Shown piece by piece: positions 34,736 through 41,816 of a stretch of 64,000 nucleotides of DNA. The stretch's first letter is position 1; each line of letters begins with the position of its first letter. Both the position numbers and the translations under genes were made by a program. This DNA is from Sinomicrobium weinanense (GTDB lineage: Bacteria > Bacteroidota > Bacteroidia > Flavobacteriales > Flavobacteriaceae). The notes beneath the pieces were generated by a model. It searched no databases, was not told where the DNA came from, and was given only the letters and a program-made list of their open reading frames with translations. The DNA lies in NCBI RefSeq assembly GCF_018863395.1, contig NZ_JAHKRR010000003.1, positions 496,001-560,000 on the forward strand, in the 5' to 3' direction.

Positions 34736-34823
34736 GAGGGTGCCCAAAAAGTCCTATGCCATGTCATTCTGAACCCTCCTATACCGGTCAGGTTGACGTA
34801 AATGCTACTTTTCAGGCACCCTC
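34736..34823. repeat. Nested-hairpin intergenic element, copy 1
   Basis: Outer arms GAGGGTGCCCAAAAAGT (34736-34752) and ACTTTTCAGGCACCCTC (34807-34823) pair with two mismatches. Inner arms GTCATTCTGA (34763-34772) and TCAGGTTGAC (34788-34797) also pair. It sits between the convergent NTF2-like and crotonase genes. It matches the element at 58308-58390 in both arms. Confidence 0.75.
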
Positions 34824-34860
34824 AATATTATTCTCCCTTAGAGTTATTACAACACGGTCG

Positions 34861-35646
34861 TTACTTTCCGGGAAATACGGCCTTCCTTTTTTCCAGAAAA
34901 GCGGTAGTCCCTTCTTTAAAATCTTCAGTACCAAAACAGTTTCCGAAGGCCTTTATTTCTGCACGATAACCATCCACTCCGTCTTTATACCCGGCATTGA
35001 CCGCCCGTATTGCAGCAGCTATGGCCACTCCGGAATTTTTGCTGATCTTCAGGGCTATATTCTCGCAAAAATCCAATAGTTCTTCCTGTGAGACCACATG
35101 GTTTACTAGGCCGTAATCTTTTGCTTCTTCTGCATTTATCATTCCGGCAGTCATAATCATTTCCAGGGCCTTTCCCTTGCCTACAAGCTGAGGTAGCCGC
35201 TGTGTACCGCCATATCCGGGGATCACGCCGAGGGATACTTCCGGAAGCCCCATCCTGGCGTTTTGCGAGGCTATGCGAAAATGACAGGCCATAGCCAGTT
35301 CCAGCCCGCCTCCGAGTGCAAAGCCGTTTACCGCGGCAATTACGGGGGTAGACAGGTTCTCTACCAGGTCAAAAAGCATTTCCTGGCCTTTTGCGGCAAG
35401 AGCTTCTCCTTCTTTGACCGAAAAATGAGCAAATTCGGAGATATCGGCTCCGGCAACGAAGGCTTTTTCTCCGTTTCCGGTAATAATAATGGCCCTGATA
35501 TCGGGGTCTTCGTCATTTTCCTTAAAGGCATCGTGCAGTTCTTCGATCGTGGCCCTGTTCAGCGCGTTGAGTTTTGCAGGGCGGTCTATGGTAATAAACG
35601 CTATGCCGTTGTCTTCCTCTACGTAAATATTTTTGTATTCTTCCAT
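34861..35646 (-). CDS. Enoyl-CoA hydratase
   Basis: 261 residues from the ATG at 35646 (MEEYKNIYVEEDNGIAF). Upstream starts would read through a palindrome. Oxyanion-hole segments are FVAGADISEFAHF and GFALGGGLELAMAC. Both catalytic glutamate regions are present: LPEVSLGVIPGYGGTQRL and KALEMIMTAG. It hydrates 2-enoyl-CoA to 3-hydroxyacyl-CoA. It lies 88 bp after the histidine kinase on the same strand; this pairing recurs in Flavobacteriia. Confidence 0.9.
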   Translation of the reverse strand: MEEYKNIYVEEDNGIAFITIDRPAKLNALNRATIEELHDAFKENDEDPDIRAIIITGNGEKAFVAGADISEFAHFSVKEGEALAAKGQEMLFDLVENLSTPVIAAVNGFALGGGLELAMACHFRIASQNARMGLPEVSLGVIPGYGGTQRLPQLVGKGKALEMIMTAGMINAEEAKDYGLVNHVVSQEELLDFCENIALKISKNSGVAIAAAIRAVNAGYKDGVDGYRAEIKAFGNCFGTEDFKEGTTAFLEKRKAVFPGK

Positions 35647-35685
35647 ATCGTTCAAAATATTGCTTTGTTTTTTTGGTCTGTTTCG

Positions 35686-35738
35686 GTAGAGACGCACGGC
35701 CTCTTTTCTTGTTGAGACCCACGGCCGTGCGTCTCTAC
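35686..35738. repeat. 15-bp perfect inverted repeat over the histidine kinase stop codon
   Basis: GTAGAGACGCACGGC (35686-35700) and GCCGTGCGTCTCTAC (35724-35738) pair perfectly. The right arm covers the kinase stop codon at 35735-35737, so the last bases of the kinase gene are repeat-derived. A close relative lies inside the phytase coding region at 41631-41660. Confidence 0.8.
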
Positions 35739-37189
35739 TCCTTAGGGAAAACGATGGTAAATACGGTGCCTTTACCGGGCAGGGAGGTAAAGTTAATGCT
35801 TCCTTTATAGTTTTCTACAATATTCTTTACCATCCCAAGGCCGAGGCCCATACCACTGGTCTTTGTAGTAAACTTGGGCTCGAATATCTTGTCGCGGTTT
35901 TCGTCGGCTATACCGCAGCCATTGTCTGCCACGGTGATCTTAACCTTCTGCCCTTCCGAAAATACGGAAACCACTACTTTGGGTTCCTTGCCTTCCGGGA
36001 TGGACTGTATGGCGTTTTTTACCAGGTTGGTGATAACCCGGATAAGTTGTGTGCGGTCCAGCCTGGCAATGATCTTGTCTTCGTGGGTAATAAACGAAAT
36101 ATAATCTTCCGTAAAAATGTCCAGGGCCAGCCTTACGATCTTTACCACATTCAGGGTCTCGTTCTGCTGGGCAGGCATGCTGGCAAAATTGGAAAAGGCA
36201 GAAGCTATACTGCTCATGGTATCGATCTGCTGGATGAGGGTCCTGGAAAATTCGTTGAGTTTTTTCTCCATGTCCGGATCGGAAGGATCGAATTTTTTCT
36301 GGAAACTCTGAACACTTAGACGCATGGGCGTTAACGGGTTCTTGATCTCATGGGCCACCTGCCGGGCCATTTCGCGCCAGGCCTGTTCTCTTTCGCTCCG
36401 GGCCAGTTTTATGGCACTTTCTTCCAGGGCATCCACCATGCCGTTATAGGCATTGACCAGGTTGTATATCTCCTCACTGGCATGTTCCAGCACTATCCTC
36501 TTGTTGGCCGCCCCGGAACTAAACTTGGTCTTCTGCATTTTGTTGCTGACAGTTTTCAGGGACCGGGTGATGTATTTGGAAATGATATAGGCCAGGAAAA
36601 TGGCCACAATAAGGATAAATACATACACTCCTCCCAACCGCAACAAAAAGGAGCGGAGTTCACGGTTGTTAAAAGAGTCGTTTTCAAAATACGGTATATT
36701 GAGTATCCCGATAGGCTTAAACCGCATATCGGTAATATAGGAATAGGAAGCACGGAAACGGTCGCCTGCAACAATATGTTTCTCCACATACCGCTTGTAC
36801 GGGCTCATGGCGATCGCATTGAGAATGGTGTCGTTCAGCTGAAGGGCCGTGGAGTCCTCTTCGATATAGGGTTTGGAGCTTTTGATAAGATTGCCGTCCA
36901 GGTCATAAATATTGAAGGGGACGTTCTGTATGTCAGATATTCTGTAAATCTCATCCCTGAAGATATATTGCAGGTTATCGGTCGTGGGCGGCCAGGTCGT
37001 GTTTTCCAGGGTGTAGTTTATACTGGCAATCACCTGGTCTTCTTTGTGCTGCAACCGGTCGTTGTGGTATTCTTCGGCCTGCTGTTTGTATTGCAGTATC
37101 GTAACCCCGGCAATAAGTATAAAGGCCACCACCACCAGCAATATCATGGTGATGAAAATACGCAGCCTTAATGACATTCTTTTATCCAC
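35735..37189 (-). CDS. Sensor histidine kinase, NtrY-like, with HAMP domain
   Basis: 484 residues. TM helices at about 10-32 and 185-205 enclose a periplasmic sensor of about 150 residues. A HAMP domain follows ([14 protein letters not shown]), then the H-box [17 protein letters not shown] with the phosphorylated His near residue 280, the N-box [13 protein letters not shown], and the G boxes DNGCGI and [13 protein letters not shown]. NtrY-type kinases share the HEIKNPLTP box. No response regulator gene is adjacent. It is cotranscribed in order with the HemJ-like gene (100 bp upstream). Confidence 0.92.
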   Translation of the reverse strand: MDKRMSLRLRIFITMILLVVVAFILIAGVTILQYKQQAEEYHNDRLQHKEDQVIASINYTLENTTWPPTTDNLQYIFRDEIYRISDIQNVPFNIYDLDGNLIKSSKPYIEEDSTALQLNDTILNAIAMSPYKRYVEKHIVAGDRFRASYSYITDMRFKPIGILNIPYFENDSFNNRELRSFLLRLGGVYVFILIVAIFLAYIISKYITRSLKTVSNKMQKTKFSSGAANKRIVLEHASEEIYNLVNAYNGMVDALEESAIKLARSEREQAWREMARQVAHEIKNPLTPMRLSVQSFQKKFDPSDPDMEKKLNEFSRTLIQQIDTMSSIASAFSNFASMPAQQNETLNVVKIVRLALDIFTEDYISFITHEDKIIARLDRTQLIRVITNLVKNAIQSIPEGKEPKVVVSVFSEGQKVKITVADNGCGIADENRDKIFEPKFTTKTSGMGLGLGMVKNIVENYKGSINFTSLPGKGTVFTIVFPKE

Positions 37190-37289
37190 CTGGTTAAGAT
37201 TTAAGGTTTAAAGTTCCAAATTTCGAACCAAACTTTGCCCTTCGGCTTCGCTCAGGGACCGAGTAAGGCATTGAACGTTGAACCTCCGA

Positions 37290-37841
37290 CTATGCATCGG
37301 GATTCTTATCTCTTATACGTTTGTAGAGCTTAATACCCAGCATAAGCAATATACCCAGCACCAAAATGCCCAACACCCCGAAAATCCAGTTGATGCTGTT
37401 TTTCAGGATTACGAGAAAAACTATGGCAAAAAGCAGGATGGTAGCCCCTTCGTTCCAGATACGCATAAAACCGGAAGAATATTTTACCTCATCTCTTTGC
37501 AACTGTTTAAATATCTGATGGGTCTTTACATGATACCCGATAAGGAGCAATACAAAGAAGAGCTTTACGTACATCCAGCCCGCTTGCAGCCATGAAGGGA
37601 AAAGAAAGAGCAACCATACGGCAAAGATCACGGCAAGTATGGCGGATGGCCAGGTAATGATAAACCACAACCGTTTGGCCATGAGCTTTAGCTGTTTTCC
37701 CAGGATCTCCTTTTCGGGGGACGGTTTCTGAAAGGCCTCCACCTGATACACGAACAGCCGCGGAATGTAGAACAATCCTGCAAACCAGGTGATCACAAAG
37801 ATAAGGTGCAGTGCTTTTATATAATTATAGTATTCTGTCAT
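37290..37841 (-). CDS. HemJ-like (UPF0093/CopD family) membrane protein, probable protoporphyrinogen oxidase
   Basis: 183 residues with four to five helices. Family motifs: YIKALHLIFVITWFAGLFYI with the conserved His, KRLWFIITWPSAILA, and MYVKLFFVLLLIGYH. HemJ oxidises protoporphyrinogen IX to protoporphyrin IX, the step before ferrochelatase. The usual RLFVYH segment reads RLFVYQ here, so one commonly conserved His is replaced. hemH lies 1.7 kb away on the same strand with a MATE gene between, which supports the heme role. An annotation as CopD family protein is equally common. Confidence 0.78.
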   Translation of the reverse strand: MTEYYNYIKALHLIFVITWFAGLFYIPRLFVYQVEAFQKPSPEKEILGKQLKLMAKRLWFIITWPSAILAVIFAVWLLFLFPSWLQAGWMYVKLFFVLLLIGYHVKTHQIFKQLQRDEVKYSSGFMRIWNEGATILLFAIVFLVILKNSINWIFGVLGILVLGILLMLGIKLYKRIRDKNPDA

Positions 37842-37926
37842 CTTTCCCTTATTTACTCGGTTAAATTTAGGAATAATATCCGTATTGGTCAGCGCACCAT
37901 GAACCGGTTCGATACTTTTTTAGCAA

Positions 37927-39288
37927 TCAGAGATCTTCCGAAATACTCGGCCTTAATTTTGACCTTATTTCCCTGTTCAGATAAAACCCGGTGACCAGGG
38001 TAGACAATATATCCGCGATGGGAAAAGATATCCACACCCCCCGTTCACCCAAAAATTCCGGCAATATGAGAATGAGCGGGATAAAAAAGAAGCCCTGCCG
38101 TGTAAGGGTTAGCAGAAGTGCGGGCACCGCTTTTCCCACCGCCTGGAAATAGGCAGCCCCGATGAGCTGTATGGCTACGATCGGAACAGCAGCAAAAACC
38201 CAGCGCATAGCCGAAGGGGCCTGGCTCACAACATCGGCATCGGTAGTAAACACCCGTACGATGGCATCGGGAAACAGCATAATAAAGGCAAACACCAGCA
38301 AAGCCAGTAAAGCGGCATATTTTATAGCTATGTTGATACTCTCTATGACCCGCTGATACATCTGCGCCCCGTAGTTGAACCCTGCTATGGGCAGGAAACC
38401 CTGGGTAACGCCGAGCACAGGGAACAACGCAAACATCAGCATCCTTCCGATAATGGCATAGACCGTCACCGACGACTCGCCACCGATGTGATACAATATA
38501 TTATTCATAAAGAGGTAGGTAATACTCACCACCGCCTGCCTGGCCAGGGTAACAAAACCCAGTGCCCCTATCTCTTTTACAATATCTCCCTTCAGGGCAA
38601 GGTGTTTCCAGTTTATTTTCAGTTCGGAGTTCCCGGAGCGAAAAAACCACACAATGTAGGCAAAACACAGCACATAAGAGCCTGTGGTCGCCCAGGCTGC
38701 ACCATACATGCCGTAATCCAGCACGTTGATCAATATATAATCGAAAAGCAGGTTCCCGACGGAAGGGATCATCATGGCCACCATACCAAACTTGGGTTTG
38801 CCTTCGGCCCTGATGACATTGTTGCCCATCATGCAAAGTGCCAGAACGGGTACTCCATACAATACGATCATATAATAGACCTTGGCGGGGTCGAATATAT
38901 TCCCCTTGCCTCCAAACCCCAGGACTATACTATCCACAAAAGTCAGTCCGGCTACCACAAAAGCGAGCGTCACGATAAGGGTCAGGGTGATCTGGTTTCC
39001 AAAAGTACGCAGGGCCTTTTCCGGGTTATTTGCCCCCAGGGCCCTGGAAATAATGGAAGCCCCACCGATACCAATGGCCATCCCCAATGCGGCGATAAAG
39101 AACGAGACCGGCAACACCACGTTAATGGCAGCTATGGCAGTAGAACCTATCCAGTTGCCCACGAAAATGGTATCGACAAGGATATTCAACGACATCACCA
39201 ATATACCGATAGATGCCGGAACAGCTTGTTTTACGAGTAATTTGCCAATGGGTTCGTCTCCCAGATCTTTGGATGAAATCTTTGCCAT
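37927..39288 (-). CDS. MATE family efflux transporter
   Basis: 453 residues from the ATG at 39288 (MAKISSKDLGDEPIGKLL). About 12 helices with the two-fold MATE repeat; the N-terminal half has NILVDTIFVGNWIG and the loop ALGANNPEKALRTFG. It belongs to the NorM/MepA-like bacterial branch rather than the DinF branch of the first MATE gene. It lies between hemJ-like and hemH genes. Whether it moves a tetrapyrrole or siderophore is only a guess from its position. Confidence 0.88.
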   Translation of the reverse strand: MAKISSKDLGDEPIGKLLVKQAVPASIGILVMSLNILVDTIFVGNWIGSTAIAAINVVLPVSFFIAALGMAIGIGGASIISRALGANNPEKALRTFGNQITLTLIVTLAFVVAGLTFVDSIVLGFGGKGNIFDPAKVYYMIVLYGVPVLALCMMGNNVIRAEGKPKFGMVAMMIPSVGNLLFDYILINVLDYGMYGAAWATTGSYVLCFAYIVWFFRSGNSELKINWKHLALKGDIVKEIGALGFVTLARQAVVSITYLFMNNILYHIGGESSVTVYAIIGRMLMFALFPVLGVTQGFLPIAGFNYGAQMYQRVIESINIAIKYAALLALLVFAFIMLFPDAIVRVFTTDADVVSQAPSAMRWVFAAVPIVAIQLIGAAYFQAVGKAVPALLLTLTRQGFFFIPLILILPEFLGERGVWISFPIADILSTLVTGFYLNREIRSKLRPSISEDL

Positions 39289-39502
39289 ATCATGTTTTTG
39301 TTGAGCGACAAATTTCCGAATCCCCGGCACATAACCTGTGATTTCGCAATTTTTCCCGAAAAACTCCCGGAAACAACATACAAAAACAGAGCAGATACAC
39401 GAGACCCGTGATCCGGAGAAATAATCTTTTGTCCCTCTAATACAGTCGGAACAGAATGAAAAATATTTTAATCGTGGCTCTTTTCCCTGCTTCGGTCAGA
39501 TT

Positions 39503-40519
39503 TTATTGATCTGCCCATTCGTCCATCCACCGGGCCAATACTTTTACCCAGTCTTCCCGGTCGTTTAAACAGGGGATCACATAAAATTCCTCCCCGCCTT
39601 TTTCCAGGAAATCCTCTTTGGCCTCCATTCCTATTTCTTCCAGGGTTTCCAGGCAGTCAGAAACAAAGGCAGGAGTGACGATCGCCATTTTTTTGGTCCC
39701 TTTTTCCGCAAAGCCGGCCACGGTCTGGTCGGTATACGGTTGCAACCAGGGATCCTTACCCAGGCGCGACTGGAACGAGGTAGAATATGTCCCTTCCTTT
39801 AGCCCCAGGTATGATGCCACCTGTTTTGTGGTCTCATAACACTGGTGGCGGTAGCAGAAACGATGTGCCGGCGAGGGGTTGTTACAGCAACTCCCGTCGA
39901 TCTTACAGTGGGATTTGGTGATATCTGACTTTTTGATATGCCTTTCGGGCACCCCGTGATAGGAAAACAGCAGGTGATCCCATTCCCTGTTCTGTAATTC
40001 TTCCTGTACGGAGGCAGAAAGCACCCGGACATAATCGGGGTGATTATAGAAGGCGGGCATGGTGGTAAAACTCATTTCGGGAAAGTGTTTTTTCCGGAGT
40101 TTCTCGGCCAGCACCAAAATGGTTTCCGTAGTGGCCATGGCAAACTGCGGATAGAGCGGTACGAGTAGCACTTCTGTCACCCCCTTTTGCCTTAACTCCT
40201 TCAGGCCGGATTCGAGGGAAGGATTGCCATAACGCATGGCCAGGGCAACAGGTACGGACACGAGTTCCTGTACTTTTTCCTGCAACCTCTCCGACAGCAC
40301 AATAAGCGGAGAGCCTTCTTCCCACCAGATCCTTTTATAGGCTTCGGCCGAATTTTTGGGGCGGGTCCTCAGGATTATTCCCCTTACGATAAATGCCCGC
40401 AGGAGCCAGGGGACATCGATCACCCTTTCGTCCATTAAGAACTCGTCGAGATATTTCTTTACATCCTTTACTTCAGTACTATCCGGCGAACCCAGATTTA
40501 CCAATAAAACGCCCTTCAT
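39503..40519 (-). CDS. hemH: Ferrochelatase
   Basis: 338 residues. Start MKGVLLVNLGSPDS; catalytic His in LLFSYHGVPERH; second acidic/His region TPAFVSDCLETLEEIGME. It inserts Fe2+ into protoporphyrin IX. A cysteine-rich insert after the catalytic His (GSCCNNPSPAHRFCYRHQCYET) is usual in Bacteroidota HemH and may bind a metal or cluster. The gene is on the opposite strand from the main heme group, 6 kb away. It starts 87 bp before the phytase stop. Confidence 0.95.
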   Translation of the reverse strand: MKGVLLVNLGSPDSTEVKDVKKYLDEFLMDERVIDVPWLLRAFIVRGIILRTRPKNSAEAYKRIWWEEGSPLIVLSERLQEKVQELVSVPVALAMRYGNPSLESGLKELRQKGVTEVLLVPLYPQFAMATTETILVLAEKLRKKHFPEMSFTTMPAFYNHPDYVRVLSASVQEELQNREWDHLLFSYHGVPERHIKKSDITKSHCKIDGSCCNNPSPAHRFCYRHQCYETTKQVASYLGLKEGTYSTSFQSRLGKDPWLQPYTDQTVAGFAEKGTKKMAIVTPAFVSDCLETLEEIGMEAKEDFLEKGGEEFYVIPCLNDREDWVKVLARWMDEWADQ

Positions 40520-40606
40520 CCTGTTGTTTAAATTTTCGGATAAAAATAGGCATTATTTGAGGTTTAAAACGGAAGGGGCTTTATTTTTTTATCGATAGCA
40601 TTATAG

Positions 40607-41725
40607 TCAGTGTTTATCCAGATGCAAACCTTCCGCTACTTTTCTCCAGTCTATCACTTTAAAATTCTGGTTCAGCGTATCCTTACCTTGTGTATTGGCA
40701 CCGTCCTGGGCGATAAAAAATCCCTGCGGATACTTTTCGTTAAAATAACGGCTTGTGGCATCTATTCCATCCGTGTCGTAGGTGCCGTCCACAGTTTCGC
40801 CAGCTACCAGGGCAAAGCTGCCCAGATAGGTGTTTTCTTCCCGGTCGAATACCGCATAGGAATTATTGCCCTGTGACGACAGGATCACATAGCCTTTTCC
40901 ACCATCCTGCGGATAAATCGTAACGCCTTCAAAATCACTTTTCATATTGCGATCGGTCACCGAGGCCACTTTTTCCCTTTCCGTTCCGTCACCGGGTTCG
41001 GCGCCGTACTTCCAGAGGGCTACATTTTCTTCACCGATATATACTTTGGCATGATGGTCATCGGCTACCACCCCTTCGGTCTGGGAGCCCACCTGAAACT
41101 TTCGCACTATTTTACCGTCTACCTTATCGCCTTTTGCAAACATTTCCCATTGCTCTACCTCACCTTCCTTTCCGGTGATAAATCCGTAGAACTTTCCGGT
41201 TTCCGGGCTTCGGTACATTCCGAAACCGTATACTTCGGGCATTTCGGAAACCAGCTTGCGTGCTGCCACATTTTGCAATGAACCATCCGCCTTGTTGACT
41301 TTAAAGACCGAAATGGTATTGTCACTACGGTTGGTAGCAGCGACCAGGGCTACCGTATCCCTGCCCAGAGCAAAACCATCGCGGATATCCACATTATTCA
41401 CCCGCCCCACCGGGTATTGGAAAAGCTGTTTTCCTTTCAGGTCATACACCACCAGGCCCTGTTTTTTGTTTGTTCCGATAATCGTAGAACCTTCGGGGGT
41501 TGCTGTGTTATACCAGATACAGGCATCATCGGCGGCATCATCACCTGTGGCCACGGGTTCGGTTTCCATATCGGCGATGAGGTTTATGATCTCCGGTTGG
41601 TCCTTTTTCAGGCTAATACTATCGTTGCCGGTTTGAGACGCACTGCCGTGCGTCTCTACGGGTTGTCGTTTGCAGGATGTTAATATTGCAGCAGATACGG
41701 TTAATATTAAGATCGTTTTTTTCAT
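40607..41725 (-). CDS. Beta-propeller phytase (3-phytase), lipoprotein
   Basis: 372 residues. A type II signal ends in the lipobox LTSC (Cys about residue 18). The six-blade propeller of alkaline phytases follows, with the calcium/phosphate-site motifs DAADDACIWYN, GTNKKQGLVVYDL and SDFEGVTIYPQDG. It removes phosphates from phytate using calcium. Residues just after the lipobox (VETHGSASQ) are encoded by a palindromic repeat that also occurs at the kinase end. The TonB receptor gene lies 91 bp upstream on the same strand, so uptake and hydrolysis are probably coupled. Confidence 0.9.
   Translation of the reverse strand: MKKTILILTVSAAILTSCKRQPVETHGSASQTGNDSISLKKDQPEIINLIADMETEPVATGDDAADDACIWYNTATPEGSTIIGTNKKQGLVVYDLKGKQLFQYPVGRVNNVDIRDGFALGRDTVALVAATNRSDNTISVFKVNKADGSLQNVAARKLVSEMPEVYGFGMYRSPETGKFYGFITGKEGEVEQWEMFAKGDKVDGKIVRKFQVGSQTEGVVADDHHAKVYIGEENVALWKYGAEPGDGTEREKVASVTDRNMKSDFEGVTIYPQDGGKGYVILSSQGNNSYAVFDREENTYLGSFALVAGETVDGTYDTDGIDATSRYFNEKYPQGFFIAQDGANTQGKDTLNQNFKVIDWRKVAEGLHLDKH
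41631..41660. repeat. Palindromic repeat inside the phytase coding region
   Basis: GAGACGCAC (41635-41643) and GTGCGTCTC (41648-41656) form a 9-bp stem. The sequence TTGAGAC-CAC-GCCGTGCGTCTCTAC is shared with 35712-35738. It encodes part of the linker after the lipid-anchored Cys, without breaking the frame. Confidence 0.75.
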
Positions 41726-41745
41726 CTGTTTGTTTTTTTAGACAG

Positions 41746-41804
41746 GGGACCGATGACGGGTGACCGAAACATACACCTGTCATCGGTCTTCCGTCATCGG
41801 TCCC
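41746..41804. repeat. 14-bp perfect inverted repeat between TonB receptor and phytase
   Basis: GGGACCGATGACGG (41746-41759) pairs with CCGTCATCGGTCCC (41791-41804). A third copy of the word GTCATCGGTC lies in the loop. It could end or stabilise the receptor mRNA. The pdxA leader near 31683-31710 has related GACCGATATC / GACCGATGC words. Confidence 0.7.
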
Positions 41805-41816
41805 TTTAATATTCAG

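Noticed and set aside
36350-37171. Long plus-strand open frame opposite the histidine kinase
   Set aside because: It is the shadow of the kinase gene, with a composition of rare residues and no motif.
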